Notes: generated by a model not told the origin, from the letters alone. 64,000 nt of DNA from Amycolatopsis palatopharyngis (GCF_003385185.1 NZ_PQHZ01000014.1:62001-126000); one strand, 5' to 3'; counted from the stretch's first letter, positions 7,257-18,549 are shown. A program made the numbers and translations.

Positions 7257-9905
7257 TCAGGCCTGAGGTAGGGATGCCAGCCGGGCGTCGATGCGCTCGA
7301 TGTCGGCCACCGCGATGTCCCGCCTCGTGCGGATCTTGTCGACCACCTCGGCGGGTGCCTTGTCCATGAAGGCCTGGTTGCCCAGTTTTCCCTCGGTCTG
7401 CTTGAGTTCCTTCTGCGCGGCCGCGAGGTCCTTCTCCAGCCGCTTACGCTCGGCGGCGACGTCGACCGCACCGGACAGGTCCAACTGGACGTCGGCCACT
7501 CCGTCGGCAAGTCCGACCTCGATCGACGCGCTGGCCGCGAAATCCGCATCGGGCTCGGTCAGCCGCGCCAGTGCGCGGATCGCGTCCTCATGGCCCGCGA
7601 GTGCCTCGAAGCCGCTACCGGAGAGGGTGGCCCGCACCTTCTGCCCCGGCTTGAGCCCCTGATCGGCCCGGAACCTGCGGATCTCGGTGATCAGCTTCTG
7701 CACGTCGGCGACCCTGGCCGCGGCCACCGGGTCCGCGTGAGCCTCGTGGTCCGCATGACGCTGCGGCCAGGACGCCACAACCAGCGACTCCCCGCCGGTG
7801 AGCGCGACCCAAAGTTTCTCGGTGATGAACGGCATGAATGGGTGCAGCAGTCGCAGCACGGTATCCAGCGCGTGCCCCAGCACCGCCCTTGTGCCGTCCC
7901 CGGTCGGTCCGGAGAACTGCACCTTCGCCAGTTCCACGTACCAGTCGCAGAGTTCGTCCCAGACGAAGTGGTAGAGCAGGTTGCCGATCTTGGCGAACTG
8001 GAAAGTCTCGAACAGATCGTCCACTTCGGACACAACGGTGCCGAGCCTGCCGAGAATCCACTTGTCGACCTCGGTGAGTTCCTCGACTGACGGCACCGGC
8101 CGTTGCACTGTGGCCCCGTTCAGCAGCGCGAACTTCGTGGCGTTCCACAGCTTGGTACCGAAGTTGCGCGCACCGGCGGCCCACTCCTCGGCCAGCGCCA
8201 TGTCGCTGCCCGGGTTCGCGCCCCGCGCCAGCGTGAAGCGAGTCGCGTCCGCGCCGTAGGTGTTCATCCAGTCAAGCGGGTCGATGACGTTGCCGCGCGA
8301 CTTCGACATCTTCTTGCCGCCCGCGTCGCGGATCAGTCCATGCAGGTAGACGTGCTCGAACGGAACCGCTTGCCGCTCCCCGTTGTCCTGCATCGCGTAC
8401 AGCCCGAACATCATCATCCTGGCGACCCAGAAGAAGAGGATGTCGTATCCGGTGAACAGCACACTGGTCGGGTAGAACTTCGCCAGCTCGGTCGTCGACT
8501 CCGGCCAGCCCATCGTGGAGAACGGCCAGAGCCCCGAGGAGAACCAGGTGTCGAGGACGTCCGGATCCTGGTGCCAGCCTTCCCCTGCCGGTGGCTGCTC
8601 GTCCGGTCCGAGGCAGACCGTCTCACCGTCGGGGCCGTACCAGACCGGGATCCGATGCCCCCACCACAACTGGCGCGAGATCGTCCAGTCGTGCATGTTG
8701 TCGACCCAGTCGAAGTATCGCTTGGCCAGCTCCGGCGGGTGGATCTTCGTGCGGCCGTCGCGCACCGCGTCCCCCGCGGCCCTGGCCAGTGGCTCGACGC
8801 TCACCCACCACTGCAGTGACAGCCGCGGCTCGACGACCGTGTCGCATCGCGAGCAGTGCCCGACCGAGTGCAGGTAGGGACGCTTCTCCGCGACGATCCG
8901 GCCCTGCTCACGGAGAGCGGCGACGATCGCGGGCCGTGCCTCGAACCGGTCGAGTCCCTCGAACGGACCCGGCGCGGTGATCACCGCCCGCTCGTCCATG
9001 ATCGTCATCGCCGGCAGCCCGTGCCGCCTGCCGATTTCGAAGTCGTTCGGGTCGTGGGCCGGGGTGACCTTCACGGCGCCGGTCCCGAACTCCGGGTCGA
9101 CGTGCTCGTCGGCCACGATCGGAATGAGCCTGCCGGTCAGCGGCAGCTCCACCTCGGTGCCGATGAGGTGCGCGTAGCGCTCGTCATCGGGATGCACGGC
9201 GACGCCGGTGTCCCCGAGCATCGTCTCGGCCCTGGTGGTGGCGACGACGATGGCATCGGGACCGTCGCCGTAGCGAATCGAGACCAGCTCGCCCTCGTCC
9301 TCGGAGTGCTCCACCTCGATGTCGGACAGCGCGGTGTGGCAGCGGGGGCACCAGTTGATGATTCGCTCGGCGCGGTAGATCAGCCCGTCGTCGTACAGAC
9401 GCTTGAATATCGTCTGCACCGCCCGCGACAGGCCCTCGTCCATGGTGAACCGCTCACGGGACCAGTCGACGCCGTCGCCGAGGCGTTTCATCTGGTCCAG
9501 GATCTTGCCGCCGTACTCGTTCTTCCACTCCCAGACCCGCTCCACGAACGCCTCGCGACCGAGGTCGTGCCGGGACAGTCCCTCCCCGGCGAGCTGGCGT
9601 TCCACCACGTTCTGGGTGGCGATCCCGGCGTGGTCCATGCCTGGCAGCCACAGCACCTCGTAGCCCTGCATCCGGCGCCGCCTGCTCACCGCGTCGGTGA
9701 GCGTGTGGTTCAGCGCGTGACCCATGTGCAGGCTGCCGGTGACGTTCGGCGGTGGCAGCACGATGGAGAACGGCGGCTTGTCCGACTCCGCGTCCGCCGT
9801 GAAGTAGCCGGCGTCTACCCAGCGCTGGTAGATCGCGGCTTCGGAGTCCGCGGGGTTCCAGTTGCCGGGCAGGTCGGTCTGCTGCGGGGTGCCATTAACC
9901 GTCAC
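7257..9905 (-). CDS. valS: Valine--tRNA ligase
   Basis: 882 residues, the usual actinobacterial length (a class Ia synthetase charging tRNA-Val, cytoplasmic). HIGH-type motif HMGH near residue 60 ([17 protein letters not shown]), editing CP1 domain in the middle, KMSKS in [13 protein letters not shown], anticodon-binding helices, and a C-terminal coiled coil ([20 protein letters not shown]). The GTG at 9905 ([13 protein letters not shown]) matches the start of related proteins; a further 15 codons upstream are open but lack family similarity. In many actinobacteria folC follows valS; here it does not. Confidence 0.96.
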   Translation of the reverse strand: MTVNGTPQQTDLPGNWNPADSEAAIYQRWVDAGYFTADAESDKPPFSIVLPPPNVTGSLHMGHALNHTLTDAVSRRRRMQGYEVLWLPGMDHAGIATQNVVERQLAGEGLSRHDLGREAFVERVWEWKNEYGGKILDQMKRLGDGVDWSRERFTMDEGLSRAVQTIFKRLYDDGLIYRAERIINWCPRCHTALSDIEVEHSEDEGELVSIRYGDGPDAIVVATTRAETMLGDTGVAVHPDDERYAHLIGTEVELPLTGRLIPIVADEHVDPEFGTGAVKVTPAHDPNDFEIGRRHGLPAMTIMDERAVITAPGPFEGLDRFEARPAIVAALREQGRIVAEKRPYLHSVGHCSRCDTVVEPRLSLQWWVSVEPLARAAGDAVRDGRTKIHPPELAKRYFDWVDNMHDWTISRQLWWGHRIPVWYGPDGETVCLGPDEQPPAGEGWHQDPDVLDTWFSSGLWPFSTMGWPESTTELAKFYPTSVLFTGYDILFFWVARMMMFGLYAMQDNGERQAVPFEHVYLHGLIRDAGGKKMSKSRGNVIDPLDWMNTYGADATRFTLARGANPGSDMALAEEWAAGARNFGTKLWNATKFALLNGATVQRPVPSVEELTEVDKWILGRLGTVVSEVDDLFETFQFAKIGNLLYHFVWDELCDWYVELAKVQFSGPTGDGTRAVLGHALDTVLRLLHPFMPFITEKLWVALTGGESLVVASWPQRHADHEAHADPVAAARVADVQKLITEIRRFRADQGLKPGQKVRATLSGSGFEALAGHEDAIRALARLTEPDADFAASASIEVGLADGVADVQLDLSGAVDVAAERKRLEKDLAAAQKELKQTEGKLGNQAFMDKAPAEVVDKIRTRRDIAVADIERIDARLASLPQA

Positions 9906-9991
9906 AGTAGGTAAGTCTACGAACCGGTCCCAACTGCCTTCCGCTGGCACCGGTACTCGCGTTATGGAGCGGGAACCCGCAGGATGTGCGG

Positions 9992-12310
9992 GTGACTCGG
10001 AACGGACCCAAAGACGATGTAGACGAGAGCCGCCTCGAGGTCGGCAAGCCCAAGACCTGGGCGGCAGGCCTGCCCGGAGTCGCGGTGTCGCTGGCCAGAG
10101 GCATGGAGCAGATGGGGCCGGTCCGCACGCTCGGCACCCTGCGCCTGCTCAACCAGCGCGAGGGATTCGACTGCCCCGGGTGTGCGTGGCCGGAACCGCG
10201 GGAGGCCGACGGCGGGCACCGCGGGCCGGCCGAGTTCTGCGAGAACGGCGCAAAGGCCGTCGCCGAGGAAGCGACCCGGCGTCAGGTCGGCCCGGAGTTC
10301 TTCGCCGCCCACCCCGTGCGGGAACTGGCACAGCGGACCGACTACTGGCTGGGCCAGCAGGGCAGGCTCACCCATCCCATGGTGCTGCGCGAGGATGCCA
10401 CCCACTACGAGCCGATCGCGTGGGACGACGCGTTCGCGCTCGTCGCGGACCACCTGCGCGAGCTGGCCGATCCGGGTGAGGCCGTTTTCTACACCTCGGG
10501 CCGGACCAGCAACGAAGCGGCATTCCTCTACCAACTGCTCGTCCGGTCCTTCGGCACGAACAACCTGCCGGACTGCTCCAACATGTGCCACGAGTCCTCC
10601 GGTGCGGCGCTCACCGCGACCACCGGCATCGGGAAGGGTTCGGTCAGCCTCGCCGACATCCACCAGGCCGATCTGATCCTGGTGGTCGGCCAGAATCCCG
10701 GCACGAACCATCCTCGGATGCTCTCGGCACTGGAGAAGGCCAAGGCGGGCGGTGCCACGATCGTCGCGGTCAACCCGCTGCCGGAGGCCGGGCTGATGCG
10801 GTTCAAGAACCCGCAGAACGTCCGCGGTGTGCTGGGCAAGGGCAGTGCGCTGGCCGACGAGTTCGCCCAGATCCGGCTCGGCGGGGATCTCGCCTTCTTC
10901 CAGGCGCTGGGCCACCTGCTGCTCACCTGGGAGCGGGAAGCACCCGGCACCGTGCTGGACCGGGAGTTCATCGAGCAGCGCACCCACGCCTTCGACGAGT
11001 ACGCGGCGCAGGTGCACACCCTCGACTGGGACGAGGTGGACCGGGCCACCGGCCTGCCCCGCGAGCAGATCGAACGGATCGCGCGGTTGCTGGCCAACTC
11101 CGAGCGCACGGTTTACTGCTGGGCGATGGGCCTGACCCAGCACCGGCATGCGGTGGCCACGATCAGCGAGATCGCCAACGTGGCGCTGCTTCGCGGCATG
11201 ATCGGCAAGCCAGGCGCGGGTCTGTGTCCGGTCCGCGGGCATTCCAACGTGCAGGGTGATCGCACGATGGGGATCTGGGAGAAGATGCCGGAACCGTTCA
11301 TGGCCGGGCTGGAGCGAGAGTTCGGGATCACCGTCCCGCGTGAACACGGCTGGGACACAGTGGACTCGATCCGCGCGATGCGCGACGGCAGGGCCAAGGT
11401 CTTCTTCGGCGTCGGGGGCAACTTCGCCGCGGCGACCCCGGACTCGGAACTCACCGAACGGGCACTTCGGTCGTGCGAGCTCACCGTGCAGGTGTCGACC
11501 AAGCTGAACCGTTCGCACGTCGTGCACGGCCGGACCGCCCTGATCCTGCCCACCCTGGGCCGCACCGAACAGGACCTGCAGGCCTCCGGCGAGCAGTTCG
11601 TCACCGTCGAGGACTCCATGTCCGTCGTGCACCGATCCCAGGGCAGGCTCGAACCCGCGGCCCGGGAGTTGCGGTCCGAGGTGGCTATCGTGTGCGGCCT
11701 CGCCGGGGCCCTGTTCGGCCAGGACCATCCCGTGCCGTGGGCCGAACTCACCCAGGACTACGACCTGATCCGGGACCGTATCGCCAGGGTCGTGCCCGGC
11801 TGCGAAGGCTACAACGAACGCGTCCGCCACCCCGACGGCTTCGTCCTGCCCCACGCTCCTCGCGACGCGCGCGAGTTCACCGGCACGGCGACGGGAAAGG
11901 CGACGTTCACCGCGAGCGAGCTGGAGTACCCAGCGGTCCCGGAGGGCAGGCTGTTGTTGCAGACCCTGCGCAGCCATGACCAGTACAACACCACGATCTA
12001 CGGACTTTCGGACCGCTACCGCGGCATCGAGGACGGCAGGCGAGTGGTGTTCGCCCATGCGGACGACCTCGCGGCACTGGGCTTCGCGGACGGCGACCTG
12101 GTCGATCTGGTGTCCGAGTGGCAGGGCGAGGGCGCCGGGGACCGGCGGGCCACCCGATTCCGCGCGGTGGCCTATCCATGTGCGCGCGGTTGCGCGGCCG
12201 CCTACTTCCCCGAGGCCAATGCCCTGGTTCCGCTGGACTCGGTAGCGAAGACGTCGAACACTCCGGTGTCCAAGTCCATTGTGGTCAGATTGGAACCGGC
12301 AACGGAATAG
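9992..12310 (+). CDS. FdhF/YdeP-family molybdopterin oxidoreductase
   Basis: 772 residues. Bis-MGD-dependent oxidoreductase fold of the formate-dehydrogenase-like YdeP group: N-terminal CPGCAWPEP, the cofactor-side motif [35 protein letters not shown] and the C-terminal molydopterin-dinucleotide-binding domain ([20 protein letters not shown]). There is no N-terminal ferredoxin-type Cys cluster, so electrons must come from a partner. The true substrate of YdeP proteins is not settled. GTG at 9992 has AGGA seven bases upstream; GTG 9986 would add two residues. fdhD, needed to sulfurate such cofactors, lies 6 kb downstream. Confidence 0.88.
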   Translation: MTRNGPKDDVDESRLEVGKPKTWAAGLPGVAVSLARGMEQMGPVRTLGTLRLLNQREGFDCPGCAWPEPREADGGHRGPAEFCENGAKAVAEEATRRQVGPEFFAAHPVRELAQRTDYWLGQQGRLTHPMVLREDATHYEPIAWDDAFALVADHLRELADPGEAVFYTSGRTSNEAAFLYQLLVRSFGTNNLPDCSNMCHESSGAALTATTGIGKGSVSLADIHQADLILVVGQNPGTNHPRMLSALEKAKAGGATIVAVNPLPEAGLMRFKNPQNVRGVLGKGSALADEFAQIRLGGDLAFFQALGHLLLTWEREAPGTVLDREFIEQRTHAFDEYAAQVHTLDWDEVDRATGLPREQIERIARLLANSERTVYCWAMGLTQHRHAVATISEIANVALLRGMIGKPGAGLCPVRGHSNVQGDRTMGIWEKMPEPFMAGLEREFGITVPREHGWDTVDSIRAMRDGRAKVFFGVGGNFAAATPDSELTERALRSCELTVQVSTKLNRSHVVHGRTALILPTLGRTEQDLQASGEQFVTVEDSMSVVHRSQGRLEPAARELRSEVAIVCGLAGALFGQDHPVPWAELTQDYDLIRDRIARVVPGCEGYNERVRHPDGFVLPHAPRDAREFTGTATGKATFTASELEYPAVPEGRLLLQTLRSHDQYNTTIYGLSDRYRGIEDGRRVVFAHADDLAALGFADGDLVDLVSEWQGEGAGDRRATRFRAVAYPCARGCAAAYFPEANALVPLDSVAKTSNTPVSKSIVVRLEPATE

Positions 12311-12328
12311 GACACGGACTCGGCGGAC

Positions 12329-13009
12329 TCAGTTGCCCGAGGTCATGATCGTCGGCACGAACACGGCGACCATCACCGCGGCCGTGATCTCCTCCACCGC
12401 CTTGCGCATCGCGTCGGAGACCCAGTTGCCCTCGGCGATCTCCTTTGCCCTGCGCTGCACCAGATCGCGGTCCGCGGAGGCGACGTCGAGCACCTTGGTC
12501 ACCGAGTCCGTGGCCGTCAGCAGTGCGATGAGCGCCGCAGACCGCTCGGCTGGCCGCTCACCGTCGACGAGCACGCGATGCAGCGCGTGGCGGACCCCCG
12601 CCTCGTGCTCCGAGTCGGTGGCGGGCCAGCGGGTGGTGGGAAAGAGGCCGAGGAACTTGCCCTGGTCCTTGGCCAGGATGCCGCGGTCGGCCAGCCGGTC
12701 GAGCAGGCGGGTCCGCAGTCCGTCGCGGGTGAGCGGGGAGAGGGCGTCCTTGGGCTTCTTGCCGTCGAGTTTCGCCAACCGGCTCAACGCTTCGTCCAGC
12801 GCTGCCTCGCCGGTCGGTGCCGTGTCGAGGACCATCAGCCTGCCCGCCTCGGCCTCGTCCTCCTCCCCTGCGACATCGATGCGGCCGCGCATGGCCAGCT
12901 CGATCAACAAGGCCCCGGCCAGCGCGTAGTCGAGGTTGCCCACCCCCGCCGACGCCTTACCTGTCTCGTCGTCGAACGCCAGCAGGATGAGGTCCTCCGC
13001 AATCAACAT
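12329..13009 (-). CDS. GPP34 (GOLPH3/Vps74-like) family protein
   Basis: 226 residues beginning MLIAEDLILLAFDDETGK, the family opening, followed by LDYALAGALLIELAMRGRIDV and an all-helical body (GLRTRLLDRLADRGILA). In eukaryotes the family binds phosphatidylinositol-4-phosphate; in actinobacteria it is common and of unknown role, predicted cytoplasmic or peripheral. ATG 13009; the open frame upstream to 13051 has no ribosome site. Convergent with the preceding oxidoreductase gene. Confidence 0.82.
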   Translation of the reverse strand: MLIAEDLILLAFDDETGKASAGVGNLDYALAGALLIELAMRGRIDVAGEEDEAEAGRLMVLDTAPTGEAALDEALSRLAKLDGKKPKDALSPLTRDGLRTRLLDRLADRGILAKDQGKFLGLFPTTRWPATDSEHEAGVRHALHRVLVDGERPAERSAALIALLTATDSVTKVLDVASADRDLVQRRAKEIAEGNWVSDAMRKAVEEITAAVMVAVFVPTIMTSGN

Positions 13010-13078
13010 GCGCCCCAGCCTAGGGCTGAGGGGATCTCCTCCGCAGGCCACTCGATCGAGAATCCCAACTCGAGGCCG

Positions 13079-13861
13079 TCAGGTTCGGAAGTGCGACGCG
13101 CCGTTCAGATCCAGGATCGCACCCGAGGCCCACTCCGCGGGGCCGGAGGCCAGGTACAGCACGGCCTCGGCGATCTCGTCGGCGCTGCCGACACGGCCGA
13201 ACGGACTCTGCGCTCGCAGCGCCTCACCCGCGGCGCCTGCGAGACGACCGGCCACCCGCTCCGTCGCGGTGAACCCCGGGGCCACGGAGGTCACCGCGAT
13301 CCCGTGTGGGGCGAGGGACAACGCGAGTGACTGACCGAGCGCGTGCAGCGCGGCCTTGCCCGCGCCGTAGGCCGGATGGTCGGGCTCGCCGCGGAACGCA
13401 CCTCGCGAACCGACGTTCACCACCCGGCCGCCTGCCGCGGCCGCGATCATATGCCTGGTGACGCAGTAGGTCAGGTTCGCCGCACCGAACACGTTGACCG
13501 CGAAGCTCGTCTGCCACGCTCGTTGCCAGTCCGAATAGGACGTTTCTGGCACGGGATGGGCGTTGTCCAGTGTGGTCCCGACCGCCGCGTTGTTGACCAG
13601 CACCCGAACGCCATCCAGCCCCTCCTCGGCGCGATCGGCGACGGCCTGAGCACCCTCCGGTTCGGACAGGTCGCCCTGGACGAGCAGGTGCCCGGATCCG
13701 GGCAGCTCCGCCAGTGTCCGCCGGGCCGCGTCGGCGTCGCTCCCGTAGTGCACGGCCACCCTGTCGCCGCGTTCGGCGAACGCCAGTGCGACCGCCCTGC
13801 CGATCCCTTTCGACGCGCCGGTGACCAGCACCCCGCGCGGCCCGTTCTCCTCGGCGGTCAC
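13079..13861 (-). CDS. SDR family NAD(P)-dependent oxidoreductase
   Basis: 260 residues. Rossmann signature TGASKGIG near residue 14, NNAA (LVNNAAVG), catalytic Ser in VGSRGAF and YGAGK carrying the catalytic Tyr and Lys. C-terminal ...GAILDLNGASHFRT is like FabG/acetoacetyl reductases. The substrate is unknown. GTG at 13861 overlaps the VOC gene stop as GTGA, so the two are translated together; the much longer frame upstream is shadow of the VOC gene. Confidence 0.88.
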   Translation of the reverse strand: MTAEENGPRGVLVTGASKGIGRAVALAFAERGDRVAVHYGSDADAARRTLAELPGSGHLLVQGDLSEPEGAQAVADRAEEGLDGVRVLVNNAAVGTTLDNAHPVPETSYSDWQRAWQTSFAVNVFGAANLTYCVTRHMIAAAAGGRVVNVGSRGAFRGEPDHPAYGAGKAALHALGQSLALSLAPHGIAVTSVAPGFTATERVAGRLAGAAGEALRAQSPFGRVGSADEIAEAVLYLASGPAEWASGAILDLNGASHFRT

Positions 13862-14280
13862 GTCGCGAAGATCTGCGACTCGTCCCGGAACGCCTTGAAC
13901 TCCAACGCGTTTCCAGCCGGGTCGTGCAGGAACATCGTCCACTGCTCGCCCGGTTCGCCCGCGAACCGCTGGTAGGGCTCGATCACGAACCGGGTTCCCG
14001 CGGCCCGTAACCGCTCCGCCAGCACGTGAAAGGCCTCGACCTGCAGAATGAGGCCGAAATGTGGCACCGGCACGGAATGCCCGTCCACCGGGTTGTGCCC
14101 GGCCTCGCTCCGCGCGCCCGGCACCACGTGCGTCACGAGCTGGTGTCCGTGGAAGTTCCAGTCCACCCACGCGGTGTCCGACCTGCCCTCGGCCAGGCCG
14201 AGTACCGCACCGTAGAACTCGCGCGCCCGCCCAAGGTCGTCCACCGGAATGGCCAGGTGGAAACCCGGTCGCTCCGTCAT
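13858..14280 (-). CDS. VOC (glyoxalase/bleomycin-resistance) family protein
   Basis: 140 residues, one vicinal-oxygen-chelate module pair: FHLAIPVDDLGRAREFYGAVLGL at the start, the strand WNFHGHQLVTHVV with a possible metal His, and the second half HFGLILQVEAFHVLAERL ending EQWTMFLHDPAGNALEFKAF (metal Glu). ATG at 14280. Upstream of and translationally coupled to the SDR gene, so both may act on one small molecule, which cannot be named. Confidence 0.85.
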   Translation of the reverse strand: MTERPGFHLAIPVDDLGRAREFYGAVLGLAEGRSDTAWVDWNFHGHQLVTHVVPGARSEAGHNPVDGHSVPVPHFGLILQVEAFHVLAERLRAAGTRFVIEPYQRFAGEPGEQWTMFLHDPAGNALEFKAFRDESQIFAT

Positions 14281-14306
14281 GCTGTGCTGTCCCTCCTGTT
14301 GCTCCC

Positions 14307-16859
14307 TCAGCCGCCGGCGGCCCACAACACCGCCGAGGCGACCTGGGCATACGATCCCTTCGGGTGGCCCCGGAACAGCGGCTCCGTCCCGAACAGCACG
14401 GTACGCGTGCCCCGCTCCGCCATGCCGGACACCACGGCCGCCGACTCCGCCGCCTGCTCGGGGCCGCGACCTTCGGCATCCTTCGCCCAGTGACCGGCGA
14501 TCAGCGGGTTACCTTCGCCGTAGAGCTGTTCGGCGCTCACCCCCGCACCCAGGTCGGTGAACCAGATCGGGGAGTACACGAACGCGTGTCCCCCGGTGCC
14601 CGTGGCAACCGGTCCCTCGCCACGGGCGACGGTCACCACGCCGTTGGCGTCTCGCCTGCCGTTGACGGCGCGAACATCGAGCAGCCCGGCCTCATCGTTG
14701 AACGTGGCCCCGGTCGTGCCCCTGGTGACCACACCGCCACCGTCCGCCAGGAACGCATCGACCGCTGCCCTGGCTTCCGGATCGAGCCGGGAGTAGGACA
14801 GCCCGCTCGAGACGTACAGCAGATCCGCGCGGGAGAGGTCGAATCCGTCGTTGAGCGCGGTCGTGGACACCGGCCGCACCTCGAAGCCGAGTTCGCGCAG
14901 CACAGCGAGTTCGTCCGGGGCGACCGCGGCGGCGATCACCGGCCGGTGCAGCATCGGGCCACGGTCGCCGGAAGCGGCGCGGGTGAATTCCACACCGAAC
15001 CGTTCCGCCACGGCCGCCACGGCCTCGCGGGCCGACGCGGGAACGACGACGTTGCCGTCTTCCTGCCGGTGCACGGAAATACCCTGTGCGAGCAGGGCGT
15101 TCAGCGCCTGCACGTCCTTGCCGTCGACGAGCCGCAACGCCAGGTCCGCGCCGGGAGGCGCCACCACGGCGCCGGTGGGTTCGGCGACCTGTACCGGGGT
15201 GAACCGCCCCTTCGGTGCCTGCTCAGCGGTGTTGACGGTGGCTCCCCAGAGCAGACTGAGGCTCCAACCGGAGATGTCGTACATCCGTGGCACGTCGGCG
15301 GAGATGTCGGCGCCCTCGTCCAGGATCACGTTGGCCAGTCCGCGCTTGGGCTGGTGCATGTCGACGACATAGGAGCCGGCGGGATAGTCCTCGCCGTCGA
15401 GCCGGAACGCCCGCTCCGCCCTGCCGACCCGCACATCATTGGCCACGAGGTGGTCCACCAGGCGGGCAGCGGCGGGAGCGGACCGCTGGTCCTGCCCCGA
15501 GGGGATCACGTAGGCCCGGGGGAACTCCACCGAGTAGCGGTCCTCCTGCCCGAACCCCGGGACGAATCCGTCGGCGATCTCCCGTGCGGGCTCACCCGCC
15601 CAGCCCCGGCGGAACTGCTCGATCTGGTCGGCGATCAACTCCCGCCGATTGCTCAGGGTGTAGTCGATCCCCGCTCGAATGGTCGCCTCGGCCACGTCGG
15701 TGTTGATGCGCGAACGCCTGCGCAGTTCCTCGACCGGGAGTTGGTCGTACTGGGCCCGGTTGACGCGCAGCGGTACTTCGATGGTGTGCCCGACAGCGCC
15801 GTGGTACATCGAGTACATCGGCGTGAAGATCGGCGGCCAGTCGTCCCACTCCCCCGGCTCGAAGTCGCGGAAGGGGATGTTCGCCGTGTTGGTTTCCGGA
15901 TGGCCGAGCTCACCGACCGCCTTCTCCATGCCGAGCGCGTTGGCGTAGGCGTGCTTGATGTAGAGGTCGTACTCGTAGTTCTGCCCGTGCGGCGGTGTCG
16001 CCGGCTCGATCAGGGTCGTACCCGTGTAACCGTGCTCGTCGAGCATCACCAGCGGTTGCGTGCCGATGACCACGTCACGCACCGCGCGGGACTCCGGCTG
16101 AGTCGAGGTGATGTGGTCCCGGTTCACGTCGAATCCCGCGGCGTTCGCCCTGGTACCGGCCACCCTGCCATCAGGGTTGTTGGTCACCGTGAAGTAGATC
16201 CTGGTGTTGTCCAGCAGCTGCCGGGTCGCCTGGTCCTGCGCTGTCGCCAGCTGCTCGATGACGCGCATCGCCCCGTCGGTGCCCTCCCACTCGTCACCGT
16301 GGATGTTGGCGTTGATCCACACCGGAGCCTTGTAGTTCCTGGCCAGCGCACGGTCGCGCGCCGCGGCCCTCGGGTCGTCCTCGATCAGCTCACGCCAGCG
16401 GTGCTGGCGCCGGGTCTCGGCGGGGCGTTCGGGGGCGGTCACGGTCACCAGGTACAGATCCCGGCCCAGCGTGGAGGTTCCGGCCACCTCCACCGAGACC
16501 CTGTCGCTGCGGGCCTGCAGTTCGTTCAGCTGAGGCGCCAGTTCGTGATATGGCACCAGCCCCAGCTTGATCGCCTTGTCGGACGGGTCGGCGGGGTACT
16601 CGCGCAACTCGGTCCTGCGCGGGTACCCCTCCTGGTCGCCCCAGTCGCGATTCGCACCGGCCCGTGCGGCCAGAGCTCGTTTGGCCGGGTCGGTCGCCGC
16701 GACCCGGTTACGTTCGGCGCCGTTTCCCTGCTCGCGGTGCGTCGCCGTGTCGGGCGGGACCGGTGGAGCCGCTGCCGCGGTGGGCAGCATGGCCCCGGAC
16801 AGGGTGAGCAGGGCGACGAGCGCGAGGACAACGGCGCGAGCTGGGCGGAATCGGGACAC
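14307..16859 (-). CDS. Secreted M14-family zinc carboxypeptidase
   Basis: 850 residues. GTG at 16859 has GGAGG seven bases upstream; it gives an Arg-rich start, a hydrophobic core and an AAAAPP cleavage region, a clear export signal. M14 zinc site: NIHGDEWEG supplies HxxE, MLDEHGYTG is the zone of the third ligand and HTIEVP supplies the catalytic Glu. The C-terminal half (from about residue 560) looks like a separate glutamine-amidotransferase-like or propeller-free domain with DLSRADLLYVSSGLSYSRL. It probably degrades peptides outside the cell. Downstream of it on the same strand lies the VOC/SDR pair. Confidence 0.87.
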   Translation of the reverse strand: MSRFRPARAVVLALVALLTLSGAMLPTAAAAPPVPPDTATHREQGNGAERNRVAATDPAKRALAARAGANRDWGDQEGYPRRTELREYPADPSDKAIKLGLVPYHELAPQLNELQARSDRVSVEVAGTSTLGRDLYLVTVTAPERPAETRRQHRWRELIEDDPRAAARDRALARNYKAPVWINANIHGDEWEGTDGAMRVIEQLATAQDQATRQLLDNTRIYFTVTNNPDGRVAGTRANAAGFDVNRDHITSTQPESRAVRDVVIGTQPLVMLDEHGYTGTTLIEPATPPHGQNYEYDLYIKHAYANALGMEKAVGELGHPETNTANIPFRDFEPGEWDDWPPIFTPMYSMYHGAVGHTIEVPLRVNRAQYDQLPVEELRRRSRINTDVAEATIRAGIDYTLSNRRELIADQIEQFRRGWAGEPAREIADGFVPGFGQEDRYSVEFPRAYVIPSGQDQRSAPAAARLVDHLVANDVRVGRAERAFRLDGEDYPAGSYVVDMHQPKRGLANVILDEGADISADVPRMYDISGWSLSLLWGATVNTAEQAPKGRFTPVQVAEPTGAVVAPPGADLALRLVDGKDVQALNALLAQGISVHRQEDGNVVVPASAREAVAAVAERFGVEFTRAASGDRGPMLHRPVIAAAVAPDELAVLRELGFEVRPVSTTALNDGFDLSRADLLYVSSGLSYSRLDPEARAAVDAFLADGGGVVTRGTTGATFNDEAGLLDVRAVNGRRDANGVVTVARGEGPVATGTGGHAFVYSPIWFTDLGAGVSAEQLYGEGNPLIAGHWAKDAEGRGPEQAAESAAVVSGMAERGTRTVLFGTEPLFRGHPKGSYAQVASAVLWAAGG

Positions 16860-16958
16860 TGAACTACCTCCGGGTCCGGAACGCGCCCGAGTCTTTCGCC
16901 TGGCTAATAACAAGGCAAGAGTTATCTCGAACCGCGACCCGAACGGCTCAGAGCCCGG

Positions 16959-17090
16959 TCAGATGCCGAAGAGCTGGATCACCTTCCGTACCAGCTCGAA
17001 CAGGCCGTACGCGAACGGAAGCCCGACCCACAACCACACGAACACCAGCAGCGGAGTCCTGCGCGAACCGCCCTGCTCGGACGCGGCCAT
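16959..17090 (-). CDS. MFS transporter small subunit (43-residue membrane protein)
   Basis: Short gene: [19 protein letters not shown]..., ending in VRKVIQLFGI. One membrane helix (about residues 13-32) flanked by basic residues. Its ATG at 17090 shares one base with the stop of the MFS gene (TGATG), so it must be made with it. The position matches the small partners annotated beside oxalate/formate-type MFS carriers in actinobacteria; its function is untested as far as I know. Confidence 0.8.
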   Translation of the reverse strand: MAASEQGGSRRTPLLVFVWLWVGLPFAYGLFELVRKVIQLFGI

Positions 17091-18454
17091 CACTTCTCAC
17101 CTCCGGTTCCCGCACTCACCTTGTCCTCTGCGGGCTCGTGGTACTTCGGATCGACGGGCCGGACCAGTTCGTTCGCGACGAAGGCCAGCACCAGCAGGCC
17201 GATCATGATGTAGAACGACATCCGGTAGAGGTCCGGCCCGCTCCTGCCCGCCGCCGACTGCGCGTCGGCGATGGCGTTGACGATCAACGGACCCAGCACG
17301 CCCGCCGTCGACCACGCGGTCAGCAGTCTGCCGTGGATGGCGCCGACCTGGAAGGCGCCGAACAGGTCCTTCAGGTAGGCGGGAACGGTCGCGAAGCCGC
17401 CGCCGTAGAAGGACAGGATCACCATCGCGCTGAGGATCACGATGAGCTTCGACGAGCTGCCGGTCAGCGCGATCAGCAGGTACAACAGCGCTCCCACGCC
17501 GAGGTAGATCCGGTAGATGTTCTTCCGGCCTATCAGGTCCGATGTGGAGGACCAGACGAAGCGGCCGAGCATATTGGCCAGTGAGAGCAGTGCGACGAAT
17601 CCGGCCGCGGCCGCGGCGCCGACCGGAACCGCGGTGCCGGCGAAGAAGTCGGTGATCATCGGCGAGGCCTTCTCCAGGATTCCGATGCCCGCCGTCACGT
17701 TGAAGCAGAGCACGATCCACAACAGCCAGAACTGCGGTGTGCGCAGCGCGTTGGATGCCGAAACGTGCGCGGTCGTGATCAGCGTTCCGGTGCGGGCGGC
17801 CTCCGGCCGGTACCCGGCGGGCTGCCACCCCTCCGGCGGCACCCGCACGAGGAGCACACCGACGGTCATGAACACCGCGTACACCACGCCGTGTGTGGCG
17901 AAACTGCCTGCGATCCCCTCGGTCGACGTGCCGAAGGACTGCAGCATCCGGCTCGACCAGGGTGAGGCGATCAGCGCACCCCCGCCGAAGCCCATGATGG
18001 CGATGCCCGTGGCCATCCCGGGCCGGTCGGGGAACCATTTGATCAGCGTGGACACCGGTGAGATGTAGCCGATACCGAGGCCGATGCCACCGACGACGCC
18101 GTAGCCGAACACGATCAGCCAGTACTGTGCGGTCAGCGCGCCCAGGGCCGAGATCAGGAAGCCGGCGGAGAAGCAGGTCATCGACACGAACATGGCCCAG
18201 CGCGGTCCCTTGCGCTCCACCATGGTGCCCCCGAAGGCGGCGGACAGCCCCAGCATCACGATGCCGAGCTGGAATGGCAGCGCGCTCTGTGTACCGGAGA
18301 GACCGAGTGACTCCTCCAACGGAGGTTTGAACACGCTCCACGCGTACACCTGGCCGATCGCCAGGTGGATCGACAGTGCCGCGGGGGGGATCAACCAGCG
18401 ACTCCAGCCGGGTGGTGCGATGCTGTGAGACCGGTCCAGGAAGCTGACAGCCAT
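17090..18454 (-). CDS. OFA-type (oxalate/formate antiporter family) MFS transporter
   Basis: 454 residues, twelve hydrophobic spans. Typical OFA features: [26 protein letters not shown] in the first span region, and [23 protein letters not shown] after the fourth span. The family exchanges small monocarboxylates or dicarboxylates (oxalate, formate, lactate). ATG at 18454; a longer frame to 18490 adds no recognisable residues. Lies divergent from fdhD across about 95 bases, with the YdeP oxidoreductase further off, which suggests a role in formate or oxalate handling. Confidence 0.88.
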   Translation of the reverse strand: MAVSFLDRSHSIAPPGWSRWLIPPAALSIHLAIGQVYAWSVFKPPLEESLGLSGTQSALPFQLGIVMLGLSAAFGGTMVERKGPRWAMFVSMTCFSAGFLISALGALTAQYWLIVFGYGVVGGIGLGIGYISPVSTLIKWFPDRPGMATGIAIMGFGGGALIASPWSSRMLQSFGTSTEGIAGSFATHGVVYAVFMTVGVLLVRVPPEGWQPAGYRPEAARTGTLITTAHVSASNALRTPQFWLLWIVLCFNVTAGIGILEKASPMITDFFAGTAVPVGAAAAAGFVALLSLANMLGRFVWSSTSDLIGRKNIYRIYLGVGALLYLLIALTGSSSKLIVILSAMVILSFYGGGFATVPAYLKDLFGAFQVGAIHGRLLTAWSTAGVLGPLIVNAIADAQSAAGRSGPDLYRMSFYIMIGLLVLAFVANELVRPVDPKYHEPAEDKVSAGTGGEK

Positions 18455-18549
18455 ACAGGCGCCTCCGTACGCTGACGGTTGGTCAAACATTCAATCTATG
18501 TGGTTGGCCATATGTTCGCAGTACCAATGCACCGAACGAAAGGAGCCCC

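Noticed and set aside
9962..12058. 698-codon minus-strand frame opposite the YdeP gene
   Set aside because: Shadow; the plus strand carries all conserved molybdopterin motifs.
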